From Kluyveromyces lactis (lineage: Eukaryota > Ascomycota > Saccharomycetes > Saccharomycetales > Saccharomycetaceae), in assembly GCF_000002515.2 (NCBI RefSeq), contig NC_006039.1, forward strand, positions 806,001 to 870,000: a DNA stretch of 64,000 bases, in the 5' to 3' direction. A model generated the notes under the pieces. The model was not told the DNA's origin, did no database searches, and saw only the letters and a list, made by a program, of their open reading frames with translations. Both the position numbers and the translations under genes were made by a program. Below are positions 28,462 through 38,759 of this stretch, piece by piece (positions within the stretch are counted from its first letter, which is position 1; each line of letters begins with the position of its first letter).

Positions 28462-29433
28462 TTATGAATCATTAGTAAATCTATTAAACGATGAAATAGC
28501 CCTATCTGCAGTTATTAAACCTTTTTTTGACACGAAACGCATATTAAACTCATCTGCTAGATGCTCCTTAAGCTTTGCAAACCGATTCTTGAAGTTAGTG
28601 GAACAATAGGGGCATATCATCTCAAAGTTCTTGATATACCTTTCGGATAGCTCCTTGTCACCAGGCAAGTCCAACACAGGTAGTTCATCCCATGGTATAA
28701 AGAACGGGGAGTTGAAAGAGTTGAAATGCTTTTTGTGCTTTAATTTCTTACTATGGAAATCTCTTGTCATGACATGTATATGTGTATTAGCCATTGATGG
28801 AGTGCTATGTACTCCTGATTGGACAAAATTCGCCAAGAAAGCTTCTTTCTCTTTCAAGGATATATCTTTTATGTCATATTTTTTTATGAATTGAGTCCAA
28901 CAGAATCGTTTAGCCCAATCAATATGCCATTGAAGCTGCACCTTGATGCCATTGTCGATTGTGGTGGGATGAGAATTGCTGATCTTATGACTTCTTGGCA
29001 AAACTAAAAAATGTTCTTCAGATTTAGGGAACTTATCATGTATAATGGTCGCTATGTCGTCAAAGTAGAGTACTTCAGGCAATCGTTCTGGACACAAAAC
29101 GTACGGTCTGAGACCTATGCTGAACGAGTTCTCCCTGTTTTTCTCGTCACCATGGGCGTTTGGTACATAAGTGGGTTTGAAAATCTGCAGATACTGATTA
29201 TAAGTCATTCCAGTTGTGATTTGTGGATGGATTTTGTTCATATGGAAACCAATTAAATCTCTGTTCTTGCCGATGAACTGCTTTCGGCAATGTTTACAGT
29301 ACACAATATCTTTGTTGGCGTCTTCATTTAATTTGAATAAATGAGTCGTAAACCCCGATTTATCTGAGATAGTCCATTGATCGCCTGGACTTTCCTTCCA
29401 TTCTATAACATATATTGGACCGCACTCATCCAT
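28462..29433 (-). CDS. HNT3: HNT3, aprataxin-family DNA 5'-adenylate hydrolase with extra N-terminal zinc finger
   Basis: The core (about 104-300) matches yeast Hnt3, which removes AMP from abortive ligation 5' ends in DNA repair. The HIT motif reads NTHIHVMT with His218 and His220. The C-terminal zinc site is C274-x2-C277, His291 and Glu295, the C2HE arrangement of fungal aprataxins. At 323 residues it is ~100 longer than S. cerevisiae Hnt3 (217). The extension contains C46-x2-C49-x14-H64-x4-H69, a C2H2/BED-like finger, preceded by Trp20 and Phe28. The frame is continuous with no stop or splice signal between the two parts, and Met65 and Met76 are the only internal ATGs before the core. It is divergent from nothing close; MRPL40 lies upstream on the same strand (YOR258W position). 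Confidence 0.92.
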   Translation of the reverse strand: MDECGPIYVIEWKESPGDQWTISDKSGFTTHLFKLNEDANKDIVYCKHCRKQFIGKNRDLIGFHMNKIHPQITTGMTYNQYLQIFKPTYVPNAHGDEKNRENSFSIGLRPYVLCPERLPEVLYFDDIATIIHDKFPKSEEHFLVLPRSHKISNSHPTTIDNGIKVQLQWHIDWAKRFCWTQFIKKYDIKDISLKEKEAFLANFVQSGVHSTPSMANTHIHVMTRDFHSKKLKHKKHFNSFNSPFFIPWDELPVLDLPGDKELSERYIKNFEMICPYCSTNFKNRFAKLKEHLADEFNMRFVSKKGLITADRAISSFNRFTNDS

Positions 29434-29664
29434 TTGTTATGAACTAGTAACAGTTATCTAATCATTTAGTCATTACTATAATCATAAATTGTTGAGGTCT
29501 GTTACTACAAGTAATGACCTTTACGTATAGATTTCCATTCAAAATAAACATGTAGTAAAAAAAAAAGTCAGATAAAAGTGCGATGAAGTATGATATTATG
29601 ATCTATGTACAAGTAGCGTGGATACGAATGGCAGTTAAGTGCTAGCCAAAACTATTATTTATTC

Positions 29665-30555
29665 TTATTGTAATTCGAAAGATTTCTTGAAGTGTTGGTA
29701 GACCTTGTCACCAATCAATTCTTGATCTTCATCAGTCAATTTACGTTTTGGCAATGCTGCCAATTCTTTTCTTTGTTCGATGTATCTTTTCTTTGCTTCC
29801 GTTAGAGGCATTTTTGGAGCCACCAATCTTGATATTTCCTTCGTTGTCAAGGTACCTCTTCTGTATTTCGACTTAGGGTTACGGATGGTTGACAATGCTG
29901 CTTCTGGAACAGGATTTTTTACTACGCTTTCAACCCAGAAAGTTTGTTGACGTGCAATTTCAGAACGCGTAGCCAATGCACCATCTGGCTTGAACTCCGG
30001 CTTAGGCCATGGAACAACCATATTGTTCTCACCAACAACAACCCTATATGGCATAATTTTCTTGTAATCTGAATCATAATACGAACCCTTGAATTCGATG
30101 TCACGAACAGCAACAGTCTTAGCCACACCTGGAGTCTCTGGATCATCGAGATCAGCGACTAGTTTGATGTCCGCTTGGCTCACGGGGACAGGGAAACTCA
30201 CCATATGACTGTTCTGCCCCTGTTGCCAAAATTGCTTGGGCACAGGAACAGTGTTGGTGGGTCCATTCTCATCCAAAATATACCCGTTTGTATGCACGTC
30301 GTGCTGCGTAATGGCACAAACATTGCCCTTAAACTTTCCATTTACTATCACCACTCTATCACCTGGCATATATTTCCATTGCTTTACACTCTTATACTTC
30401 TCGGATTCTTCGACACGAGGCAACGATGGTTTCAAGAACTCTGGCATCGTCAAACCTTCATACTTGGCAAATTGTTTCGCAATATTAGAGTTCTTCGCTT
30501 GAACTTGCTCCAAAAAACGGGCACCAGCCTTCGATAAATGTTTATATGAAGACAT
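29665..30555 (-). CDS. MRPL40: MRPL40, mitochondrial large ribosomal subunit protein uL24m
   Basis: The 296-residue protein matches S. cerevisiae Mrpl40 (297). A KOW motif is at about 64-95 (MPGDRVVIVNGKFKGNVCAI), the RNA-binding core of the L24 family. The rest is the fungal mitochondrial extension, with basic segments near 225-265. It binds 21S rRNA near the exit tunnel. The N-terminus (MSSYKHLSKAGARFLEQVQ) is basic, as for a mitochondrial import signal. A CACGTGA (Cbf1-type) site lies ~166 bp upstream at 30721. It sits between HNT3 (YOR258W) and CDC31 (YOR257W) but is a chromosome XVI gene (YPL173W) in S. cerevisiae. Confidence 0.95.
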   Translation of the reverse strand: MSSYKHLSKAGARFLEQVQAKNSNIAKQFAKYEGLTMPEFLKPSLPRVEESEKYKSVKQWKYMPGDRVVIVNGKFKGNVCAITQHDVHTNGYILDENGPTNTVPVPKQFWQQGQNSHMVSFPVPVSQADIKLVADLDDPETPGVAKTVAVRDIEFKGSYYDSDYKKIMPYRVVVGENNMVVPWPKPEFKPDGALATRSEIARQQTFWVESVVKNPVPEAALSTIRNPKSKYRRGTLTTKEISRLVAPKMPLTEAKKRYIEQRKELAALPKRKLTDEDQELIGDKVYQHFKKSFELQ

Positions 30556-30720
30556 ACCCGCTGATCTATTTTATTCTAGTATCGAATACCACCGTCCTTT
30601 TCACAGAACATAAACCATTTGTGGTTCATTCCATAGTACCATATTGATACATATGTCTTTCTTGATTCCGTTCCTTCAAGTTTTTCATCGACAAATTTTT
30701 TTGGAAGGGAAAAATGAAAG

Positions 30721-30727
30721 CACGTGA
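30721..30727 (+). promoter_or_regulatory. CACGTGA site upstream of MRPL40
   Basis: CACGTGA, the core of Cbf1/CDEI sites, lies 166 bp upstream of the MRPL40 start. It is a common motif and its role here is inferred. Confidence 0.35.
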
Positions 30728-30856
30728 TCCGAATTAGACTATCAGATTCTTCGCATTTGATTTAGTATTATAGCTTGATGTTACATAGGATATACAAGGT
30801 GAGATATACATGCGGCACAGGGCTCCAGCTGTGGCAATGGAAATGGTCGTGAAGCA

Positions 30857-31360
30857 CTAATTGTCAGTGCATATAGCAATGAACTCTTCTTCATTGATCT
30901 CTCCGTCATCGTCAAGATCAAACTCATCAATCATGGCACGTAGTTCTTCGTCTGTAAGGTTTTCACCTAGTTCGTGAGCTACACGTTTCAAATTCTTCAA
31001 TGAGATCTTGCCCGTGTTATCATCGTCGAATAGCCTGAAGGCACGTTTAATTTCATCCAATGGGTCTCTTTGCAATATTTTTTCTCCTACTACCAGGTAA
31101 AAATCCTCGTATTGTATTAACCGGCGTCCGTCTGCATCATACCTATCGATAAGTTCTAATATGTCTCCTTTACTGAGTTCAAAACCCAATGCCCTTAGAG
31201 CGACTTTGAATTCATGATAGTCGAGATATCCATCATTGTTCATATCAAAGAGTGAGAACGCCTCGTATATTTCTTGTTTCTGTTCTTCTAATAATTCCTT
31301 TTGTAAAGTGGATTTATCCACGGATTTCGCTACTCGTCCACTGGGCCTTCTGTTATTCAT
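30857..31360 (-). CDS. CDC31: CDC31, centrin
   Basis: The 167-residue calmodulin-like protein (Cdc31 has 161) has four EF-hands. Loops start at about Asp39 ([12 protein letters not shown]), Asp75 ([12 protein letters not shown], somewhat degenerate), Asp112 ([12 protein letters not shown]) and Asp148 ([12 protein letters not shown]). Cdc31 acts in spindle pole body half-bridge duplication with Sfi1, and in the TREX-2 mRNA export complex with Sac3. The short basic N-terminal tail (about 1-20) is typical of centrins. Neighbour order matches YOR257W. Confidence 0.96.
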   Translation of the reverse strand: MNNRRPSGRVAKSVDKSTLQKELLEEQKQEIYEAFSLFDMNNDGYLDYHEFKVALRALGFELSKGDILELIDRYDADGRRLIQYEDFYLVVGEKILQRDPLDEIKRAFRLFDDDNTGKISLKNLKRVAHELGENLTDEELRAMIDEFDLDDDGEINEEEFIAICTDN

Positions 31361-31557
31361 GTTTCTATGATCCGAATTGGGTTAGATTTCTTGCCGTTGT
31401 GAGTCTTGGCTGTAAGTCAATCGAACCTCTTAATTTACCTCTTTTGCTGCACGCGTAAACTTCGTGAAACTTCTTTAAAATATGTTTAAAGATTTCATGT
31501 TTATGATTATTTTGACAATATTGAGTTTAAGGAACATAAACACATATCCTGAAAGAA

Positions 31558-31644
31558 ATGAAGGCAATAACTGATGAATACCTTACAGTACTGCCAGATC
31601 AACTACTCTTTAGTTCTAAAATGAAACAATGGATCTGGAATTAG
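31558..31644 (+). promoter_or_regulatory. Upstream ORF overlapping the NIP100 start
   Basis: An ATG at 31558 opens a 28-codon frame ending with TAG at 31642-31644. This is 16 nt past the first base of the NIP100 ATG (31629) and in a different frame. A second in-frame ATG of the same uORF is at 31621. If the mRNA includes it, ribosomes would need leaky scanning to reach NIP100; otherwise transcription starts between 31560 and 31629. Confidence 0.5.
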
Positions 31645-34094
31645 GAGATAGGGTAGTGCTACGCAGCCTGGCAGGAACTGTACGGTTTATAGGCGAGACG
31701 CAGTTTGCAGCGGGGATTTGGATCGGTGTTGAGTTAGATGAACCCTTAGGGAAGAACGATGGTAGCGTCAAGGGAGTCAGGTACTTTGAACTCAGTGAGG
31801 GTAGAAAAGGTCGGATGTATGGTATATTCAGTAGAAGAGAGGGTATCTATAAAAATTCTGCACCGAACTCGCAACAATTTCAGGATCCTGATACTACGAA
31901 TTCTAACTCATCAGATCCCGAACGATTGAAAAAGATCATTGGAAGATTGGAAGTTAAACTCAAGTCAGTTAATGACAAATGTATTTCGTTTGAAAAGGAG
32001 CTGGGATTGAGATCAAAAGAGCTTGAAAAAGTGCAATTTCTCGAGGAACAATTGGAGAAATTAACTTTAGGACGAGATGAGGCAGAGCAACGCAATGATT
32101 CACTGATATTTGAATTAGAAAGCTTGACCATTGCTCATGAAAGTGCTTTGAAGGAGCTTAATGATTATAAAGAAGAAATTTTAATAAGAAGAAAAGCAGA
32201 CGTTGATGTCAACACTGATCAGATAGAATCAGTAGAATCAGATGCCCTTATCAAGCAAAACAGATTATTAACGGTTGCACTACAAAAGCTGCAATCAGAC
32301 CTAACAGAAATACAGAAACAATGCAACGGTTTGAAAAATAGTAATGAAGAACTGCAAACCCAGGCAGAGACATATTTGCGAACAATATCAGCCTTAGAGA
32401 GTAAACTATTTGAAACAACAAAAACATTAGATGAATTGAAACAGCACTTCAGTGCGAATAGTAATTCTAATAACATCATTGAATCTCTTACTACAGAAAA
32501 CCATCAATTAAGTACGGAGCTTGATTGTCTTAAGTCAGAGTTACTCAAGTTGAAACAAACTCAATTGGCAGATGAAGAACTAGAAGCACTTTATAAAGAG
32601 GTCGAATCGGAGCTAAATTCTCAAATAGCGAAACTTCAGGAAACTCTCTCTACTGACGAGAGCATAATTAACGCATTGAAGGAAAACAACAAAACCTTAA
32701 AGAATGAATTACAATCACTGCAAAATAAATCGGGGCAATATTCTCAAGAAATGTCACCAGAAGTTGAAGAATTACAAGCAGAACTTACTTCGTTACAATT
32801 AAGGAATAATGAGCTTCAATTCCAGAACGAGGTATCTTCTGCAAAGCTTAGCCATCTGAAAGTGGATAACAAAGTGGAGCTACTTTCTCAAATTAAAATC
32901 ATATACCTGAGAGACCAACTTCTTAGCCAAGACGCTGTGAGTATATGCACATCTCAACTAATTTTATTCATATATTATGCGATGATTAAATATGATGCTG
33001 GTGTGACATATTTGAAAGAAAAGATCAATTTGGACTTATTATTGGAATCAGTAAAAAATAGTCATCCAATCAAGGTTCAATTATCTCTATTAGAAAATGC
33101 AGACATCACTTTATCGGATCCTAGGGTTCTATTTACGGCTATTCAAATGTTTCTTGAAGCGTCGGTGGAAAGACTTTTGTCCGATACTGAACACTTGTCA
33201 AAGGAATCTGATCAGCAGCGAATAAGAAGCCTGTATAACACTTTCCATACGATTAACACCTTCGTCACCACGAAATTGGAAGAGCTTTATGAATTTAATG
33301 GAACCTTAAAGTCTGATGTGAATTTATTCTCGATTTATGTTCACTTTGCAACGTCAGTCCTATCCCTACAGGAAAAACCAAATGAGTTGTCAGTGTGTTT
33401 AGAGGAAATTAAACAAATTCCTGTCGACATGTTGGAAAACAAGGAAAGAAACACTTCAGTTGAAAAGAATGTGATACAATCCCAAGCTCAGGTTGAAGTT
33501 CTCCAACAGACGATATCTGAAAAAGATCAAATCATCCAGGACTTAATCCTCAAAATTGAAGTTCTTGAGTCGAAATATGCCAGGAATAAGGAAATGGAAG
33601 GTTCCTTATCCAGCTTGAAAAATGAGCTATTAGAAGTGAAATCAAGAAACTCTAGCCTTCAGGATGAATTGGTGAACATGGAGGCGGAGTACCAGCAGTA
33701 TCGCAACAATAGAGAACAAGAAATAAAGAACGCCAATAATTTATTTCATACAAAGGCATTAAACAATATCCAATCGCTTAGAGAAAACAATGATAAATTA
33801 TCATTGATCGCTGAAATCTCAGATTTACAGAGGATTATTCTTCGAAAAGAACAAGAATCTCGCCTCAAATTGTCCATACCATTGTTTGATACTCATCGAA
33901 AACAGTTTTCCAGTAGAAACATGTTCAATGATTTCAACAATATGGCAAATATCTTATCGACGTGCATTGAGTTAGCAGACCCTATCATCTCTAATGAGTT
34001 TACCTCCATTAGGAAGCACAGGCTCGCAAAATTGAAAGAAACTCATGAATTATGTGTGACATATACATACGAAATGCTCAAAGGTGAGTATTAA
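31629..34094 (+). CDS. NIP100: NIP100, dynactin p150-Glued homologue
   Basis: The 821-residue protein resembles Nip100 (868). An N-terminal CAP-Gly domain spans about 1-62 ([25 protein letters not shown] at 41-45), for microtubule plus-end binding. Long coiled coils follow at about 95-420 and 610-710, and a more globular segment lies between. Nip100 is the large subunit of dynactin, which supports dynein in moving the spindle into the bud neck. The start codon sits inside an upstream ORF (31558-31644). It ends only 17 bp from the convergent SPT14 stop. Confidence 0.94.
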   Translation: MDLELGDRVVLRSLAGTVRFIGETQFAAGIWIGVELDEPLGKNDGSVKGVRYFELSEGRKGRMYGIFSRREGIYKNSAPNSQQFQDPDTTNSNSSDPERLKKIIGRLEVKLKSVNDKCISFEKELGLRSKELEKVQFLEEQLEKLTLGRDEAEQRNDSLIFELESLTIAHESALKELNDYKEEILIRRKADVDVNTDQIESVESDALIKQNRLLTVALQKLQSDLTEIQKQCNGLKNSNEELQTQAETYLRTISALESKLFETTKTLDELKQHFSANSNSNNIIESLTTENHQLSTELDCLKSELLKLKQTQLADEELEALYKEVESELNSQIAKLQETLSTDESIINALKENNKTLKNELQSLQNKSGQYSQEMSPEVEELQAELTSLQLRNNELQFQNEVSSAKLSHLKVDNKVELLSQIKIIYLRDQLLSQDAVSICTSQLILFIYYAMIKYDAGVTYLKEKINLDLLLESVKNSHPIKVQLSLLENADITLSDPRVLFTAIQMFLEASVERLLSDTEHLSKESDQQRIRSLYNTFHTINTFVTTKLEELYEFNGTLKSDVNLFSIYVHFATSVLSLQEKPNELSVCLEEIKQIPVDMLENKERNTSVEKNVIQSQAQVEVLQQTISEKDQIIQDLILKIEVLESKYARNKEMEGSLSSLKNELLEVKSRNSSLQDELVNMEAEYQQYRNNREQEIKNANNLFHTKALNNIQSLRENNDKLSLIAEISDLQRIILRKEQESRLKLSIPLFDTHRKQFSSRNMFNDFNNMANILSTCIELADPIISNEFTSIRKHRLAKLKETHELCVTYTYEMLKGEY

Positions 34095-34111
34095 TTATTA
34101 ATCATTAATCA

Positions 34112-35452
34112 TTATATATGAGGGTCTCTACAAATGCGGGAATTCCATTTAACAACCCTATCAATATCACCTGCTGGATATAGAATTTCTAAAATATAGA
34201 GTAAAATATATTCCACTATAGCGCAAAGAACATACAATAATCTGGCCCAATTTCCATCTTGTCTATAATACTTTTTTAGCATAACGACCCAATTCTTGTT
34301 TAAGGAGCGTACATCTAAAGATATCCTGTCATAAACCTGGACGGTTCTTTCAGCCACATTCATCCAGTCATACATTTGTGCGATAGTTTCATGAAATTGT
34401 GTTGTATTAACTTTGCTATGTCCTATGCGATGTATCGCTTTGTTCATCGCCTTTATCAAACTAGATACCGAGGTTTCCTGGGCATATACGGTCATATATT
34501 CAGGAAGGACCTCCGGTATACCACCGACAGATGTTGTTACTATTAGTAACCCGCACGACGCAGCTTCAACCAAAACTGTTCCAAATGCTTCAGTTAAACT
34601 TGCATGCAGGTATATATCCCCTTGGCACATGACATCTCTAACATGTTCGTGTCGCACAGATCCTAAAAGTTGAACGCGTTCCTGAAGCCTATTATTTTCT
34701 ATCATTTGTTGGAATGCAATGAACTTTGGCCCATCTCCAGCAACAATGAAATCGACGTTATCGTTATTCGTACAAACCTTTGGAATTAAGTGTGTCAAAA
34801 GGTCAGCTCCCTTATTGGTATACAACCTGCAAATCACCACTACTGTTATTCTGTTAGATTTTTTCTTTATTGTTGAATCTCTAGGCTTGAAACTGCTGGA
34901 AACAACCGCATTCGGTATGACTGACACATTATCTGGATCAAGATTTGCTCGGAGTATTATATTCTCTTTACAAGTATGAGAGACAGCAATGACAGCATCG
35001 ATGTTGCATAAAGTGAATTTTAGTAGCTTATTGACAAGAATTGAACCGAGACTATCAAATCCATATAAAGAATGGTCTGTAAACACAGTCTGTATCCCCA
35101 TTGTATTCGCGTGTAGTATTCCTTCGTGCGCAAAACTGGAAACACTTCCATGCGAATGTAATACATCAATCTGTTCTCTAATCAAAATATTTCTGAATAT
35201 AGGAAAGCTTCCAAATACTGTTGGAAAAGTGGTCTGTCTATAGAGTACCAAGTATGGAACATAGTAAACTTTCAAACCGTTTGATAGATATCGTATTCCT
35301 GTTCGATCTCCGTAGGCATGAGTTATAACACAAACATTGTGCCCCATTTTGATTAGCTTTTGAGATAAATGGTATATATGGAACTCAACACCCCCAAGCT
35401 GCGGGTAGAAGAAATCGCAAACCATAGCTATGTTGTATTTTTGTTCAGCCAT
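34112..35452 (-). CDS. SPT14: SPT14/GPI3, catalytic subunit of GPI-GlcNAc transferase
   Basis: The 446-residue protein matches Gpi3/PIG-A (452). It transfers GlcNAc from UDP-GlcNAc to phosphatidylinositol on the cytoplasmic face of the ER, the first step of GPI anchor synthesis. The glycosyltransferase-4 fold begins at [20 protein letters not shown]. The EX7E motif is Glu288/Glu296 (EAFGTVLVE). A single membrane helix is at about 404-424, followed by a short tail. The gene reads through from [11 protein letters not shown] with no intron signal upstream; I recall the S. cerevisiae gene having a short intron near its start. It is convergent with NIP100, 17 bp apart. Confidence 0.95.
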   Translation of the reverse strand: MAEQKYNIAMVCDFFYPQLGGVEFHIYHLSQKLIKMGHNVCVITHAYGDRTGIRYLSNGLKVYYVPYLVLYRQTTFPTVFGSFPIFRNILIREQIDVLHSHGSVSSFAHEGILHANTMGIQTVFTDHSLYGFDSLGSILVNKLLKFTLCNIDAVIAVSHTCKENIILRANLDPDNVSVIPNAVVSSSFKPRDSTIKKKSNRITVVVICRLYTNKGADLLTHLIPKVCTNNDNVDFIVAGDGPKFIAFQQMIENNRLQERVQLLGSVRHEHVRDVMCQGDIYLHASLTEAFGTVLVEAASCGLLIVTTSVGGIPEVLPEYMTVYAQETSVSSLIKAMNKAIHRIGHSKVNTTQFHETIAQMYDWMNVAERTVQVYDRISLDVRSLNKNWVVMLKKYYRQDGNWARLLYVLCAIVEYILLYILEILYPAGDIDRVVKWNSRICRDPHI

Positions 35453-35866
35453 TCTTTAGACATTGATGTGTTTGATATGAATTAAGTGTTTAATATATCG
35501 AAACAATTTATCGTTCAGATTAACCCGTTTTGGAGCTACAACTTTTGTTAGACTATACAAAGAATATTTGTATAATTGCACTGAAGTTTTAAATCTCTCA
35601 ATATGCTTTACTTTAGCGTTACTTAATCTGTACTTTCACTCCTCACTCTTTACCACTTTCTGTTGACTGTTTTTCGATCTTTGGTTGTCTCGATGAGTAT
35701 TTTGTACAGAAGGTTTAAAATAACCTCGAAATTTGGAAACGTAACCTTTTCCAATACACTTCCGAATATTATCTTGAGGGGTTATCGAGTAAGCAGTGAG
35801 ATTTCAAGCATATTTAGTTGGTCCACGTTAAGCCAGCGAATAGAGCATTTCGTTAAAGCCTGAAAA
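35453..35866. other. SPT14-TRE divergent promoter (414 bp) with a 56-codon uORF
   Basis: This shared upstream region contains the ORF at 35693-35863 described separately. It is otherwise AT-rich without recognised motifs. Confidence 0.45.
35693..35863 (+). promoter_or_regulatory. 56-codon upstream ORF in frame with the TRE gene
   Basis: An ATG at 35693 opens 56 codons (MSILYRRFKITSKFG onward) ending in TGA at 35861-35863. The TRE start ATG follows after one AAA codon in the same frame. It could be a leader uORF, or mark transcription starting downstream of it. Coding function is not evident. Confidence 0.35.
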
Positions 35867-38221
35867 ATGCCTCGTGCACAAGGGCGGTACCAAGGCGTCA
35901 GTCAAGATGAGGATGTCAGTCTTCCAGATGTGTCTTCGGAAAATGTCGTTGACCTGGATGAATCTTTACTACCGCCAAATCCTCCTGAATACGACATCGA
36001 ATCGCGTCCTGATATACTTCCAATGGAACTTGATATAGAACAGGAAGATACTATTAGTTCAGTGGGTCGTTTTCAAAGGTTAAAGACCAGAATTGAGGAT
36101 AATTTGATATTTCCAATGAAGAACAATGTTGTCGATCCTCTCGTACAGGTATATCAAATGGCTTCTGCGAAGGTTGATCTATATTTGAGCAAACTGGGAA
36201 ATCCTTTAATCCTCCGCAGATTTGTGTATATACTTTTCATGTCAGTGATTGTGTACACCGTGGTTATGAGCGGATTGATGCCCAATAGCAAGAGCACCGC
36301 CACTATCGGAATGTTCTCGGATAAAAACCAATTAATCTATTACGCGAGACGTTCCATCGACTATGCGAAGTTAGAGGAAGATATGGAATACTTAAGCAGC
36401 ATGCCTCATTTAGCTGGTACTAAAGGTGATTATGCTATTACGAACTATATCAGAGAATCGTTCAAAAATAATGGATTAAAATTAATGAAGGAGGTTCCGT
36501 TCCAAGGATATATGAATTTCCCAAACGAGGTTGAGTTTAGCGTTACTACTTCGGACAATAAAGTGCATGAATTTGCTTTATCAAAGGAAAATTTTAACCC
36601 ATTAAGCAGTAACGGGAACATTCAGAATGCCGATATAATATATGCAAATTATGGGACTGTCGCTGATATCCAATCATTGAAAGAAAACGGGTTACTTTCC
36701 GACAATACTGTTCTCGTTATGAAATATGGAAACTTACCTAGTGAGCAGATACTTGTCGCTGAAAAACATGGTATCAAAGGTATTATTTTTATATCAAAGC
36801 CCTTTGGAAATGATGGTGATGTCATACAGAAACTCTCAGTAGCGATTCCTCAGTACGGTACTGGTGATGCTTTGTCTCCTGGTTGGAGCACTCTTTCGCC
36901 AAAGAAAATCGGATTGGAAAAGTCACAGTTAGTACCGCACATCCCAACCATACCTATCTCGTATAACCAGGGTCTGAAACTTAAATCAATTCTAAATGAT
37001 GGTTCTCCCAGTATCAAATTCGAGGACTCCTGGTTTAGTGGCAGAAAAGATGATGTCAAATGCAACCTAAGGCTAGCCAACGCTGAAAAGACACTACAAC
37101 CTAGCTGGAACGTGTTGGGTAAAATAGAGGGTAAAGAACAAAAGGATAAGGCCATCATAATCGCTGCTAGTCATGATTCAACTTGCAAGGGAACCCTTTA
37201 TCCAAATTTCGGTACGTCTTCTTTGATGGCTCTATTACAGTTATTCCAACAAACCAAATATAAGTACGATTGGAGGCCACTAAGAAATATCTACTTCATT
37301 TCATATGATGGCGCGCAATATAATCACGTAGGTGCCACCGAATTGATGGAAACCGAAATGAATCAATTAAAAAGTGAAGTTTATGCATTTATTGATATTT
37401 CTCAATTAAGTGTCGATCCGAAAGCCCGTCGTGCGCTTGATGTCCAGGCAACACCACTATTACAGAGTCTTTTCAAGAATACTAAACAGTTTGATGTAAC
37501 CGTTAGAAACATTGCACAATACGGTGATTGGACTGCATACTTGGCGAACGGCATCCCCACTGCTGTGTTAAGCTCCCCATTTGTCTTAAACCAAACTCCT
37601 CCAATTTCAACTTGTTCTGATGATTTTCAACATTGGTCTGAAGAAATTAAGGGAACTGAAGGTGCATGGGAACAAGTCGCAGATACCCTCATTTACACCT
37701 ATGAAATGTTGTTAAGACTTATCGACGAACCTTTACTACCCTTTAATGTCCGTGATTACGTTTCAAATCTAGATATTTTATTCCAGGATTTACAGAAACA
37801 AGGTGGCAATAACTTTGACTACGCTTCCATTCAGCAAGGTTTGAAAGCATGGAAAAAAATCAGTGACGAATGGAACGCATGGGTACACACGTGGAATAAT
37901 ATCGTCATGATGGAAGACGAAGGCGTGGAACCGTCGTTAGTTTCGGTTCACAGATGGACTTGGAATAAAAAAATAATGAATATTATGAAGAGACAATCTC
38001 TTTCAAGTGGTATTCCCGATAGAGAATTCTACAAGAATGTTCTCTTTGGACCAACGCTCTGGACCCAAACTAATGGCTATGATTCATGGTCATTCCCTGG
38101 TGTGAGAGATGCATTGACTTCGGGGAATTTAAAAGAAGCTCAAAAACAAATCAACATTGCAGGAAATCTGCTAATATCTTCAGCTCAGTCATTTATTGAC
38201 GAAACGGCTAATTCATTTTAA
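35867..38221 (+). CDS. TRE1: TRE1/TRE2 transferrin-receptor-like protein
   Basis: The 784-residue protein has the layout of Tre1/Tre2, vacuolar/Golgi membrane proteins that work with Bsd2 and the ubiquitin ligase Rsp5 to degrade metal transporters such as Smf1. An acidic cytosolic N-terminus holds a PPEY motif (39-42), a PPxY-type Rsp5 ligand. One membrane helix is at about 118-138. A PA domain follows (about 210-340), then an M28-like domain and the transferrin-receptor dimerisation domain. The peptidase metal site is degraded (ASHDSTCKGTLYPNFG in place of the usual D-SG pattern), so it is probably not a protease. One copy here stands for the duplicated S. cerevisiae pair (YPL176C/YOR256C). 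Confidence 0.93.
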   Translation: MPRAQGRYQGVSQDEDVSLPDVSSENVVDLDESLLPPNPPEYDIESRPDILPMELDIEQEDTISSVGRFQRLKTRIEDNLIFPMKNNVVDPLVQVYQMASAKVDLYLSKLGNPLILRRFVYILFMSVIVYTVVMSGLMPNSKSTATIGMFSDKNQLIYYARRSIDYAKLEEDMEYLSSMPHLAGTKGDYAITNYIRESFKNNGLKLMKEVPFQGYMNFPNEVEFSVTTSDNKVHEFALSKENFNPLSSNGNIQNADIIYANYGTVADIQSLKENGLLSDNTVLVMKYGNLPSEQILVAEKHGIKGIIFISKPFGNDGDVIQKLSVAIPQYGTGDALSPGWSTLSPKKIGLEKSQLVPHIPTIPISYNQGLKLKSILNDGSPSIKFEDSWFSGRKDDVKCNLRLANAEKTLQPSWNVLGKIEGKEQKDKAIIIAASHDSTCKGTLYPNFGTSSLMALLQLFQQTKYKYDWRPLRNIYFISYDGAQYNHVGATELMETEMNQLKSEVYAFIDISQLSVDPKARRALDVQATPLLQSLFKNTKQFDVTVRNIAQYGDWTAYLANGIPTAVLSSPFVLNQTPPISTCSDDFQHWSEEIKGTEGAWEQVADTLIYTYEMLLRLIDEPLLPFNVRDYVSNLDILFQDLQKQGGNNFDYASIQQGLKAWKKISDEWNAWVHTWNNIVMMEDEGVEPSLVSVHRWTWNKKIMNIMKRQSLSSGIPDREFYKNVLFGPTLWTQTNGYDSWSFPGVRDALTSGNLKEAQKQINIAGNLLISSAQSFIDETANSF

Positions 38222-38759
38222 ACTTTTTTGTTCACAATATCAATCCCAATCAGCATAACGTTTTCCCCGCAGAAATATGTTTTCTGCTTCCTTTATAAAA
38301 CAATACATATATACTCTTCAAAGAATTCATACTTTTACTATGAATGGGAGTCCCATTTGAGAAGGTCTTCATAAATGACAAGCTACTGTTTACCAAATGG
38401 TAATCAAGTATCAATTGATACACTTTAAAGTGCATAGATTTGTCAACCAATTTCCTGCCGGTATTTTTATCGGTCTGAATTTTGTTTTCTCTGATTGAAC
38501 TGTTTCGTATGGCTTCCATAAGTTGTCAACGTACCCGAATACAACAGTTTCTTGATGAAAAAAAAAAGGTTTGGCCGTAATTTCGCTGCAAAGATCAACT
38601 CAGAATAAAGGAATACAAAAATGTTGGATCTTCTATATAAAGGACCCAGAGGGAAATATTATCTATATACCATTAGACTCTCAATTACGATTTGGTTGAT
38701 TTTGTTGTAACTAAGTCTGAACATAGAGTTTCGATAATCAAGTCTCAATCTTAAAGCAA
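38222..38759. other. TRE1-DAP1 spacer (538 bp)
   Basis: This contains a possible 89-codon gene on the minus strand (38250-38519, listed separately), a run of about 10 A near 38560, and the DAP1 promoter. No other feature was recognised. Confidence 0.4.
38250..38519 (-). CDS. Hypothetical small ORF, 89 aa
   Basis: This ATG-initiated frame (MEAIRNSSIRENKIQ) on the minus strand lies within the TRE1-DAP1 spacer. The product would be basic with some hydrophobic patches, and no motif is recognised. It may be spurious. It stands out only because it fills most of the spacer and begins with a real ATG. Confidence 0.2.
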   Translation of the reverse strand: MEAIRNSSIRENKIQTDKNTGRKLVDKSMHFKVYQLILDYHLVNSSLSFMKTFSNGTPIHSKSMNSLKSIYVLFYKGSRKHISAGKTLC

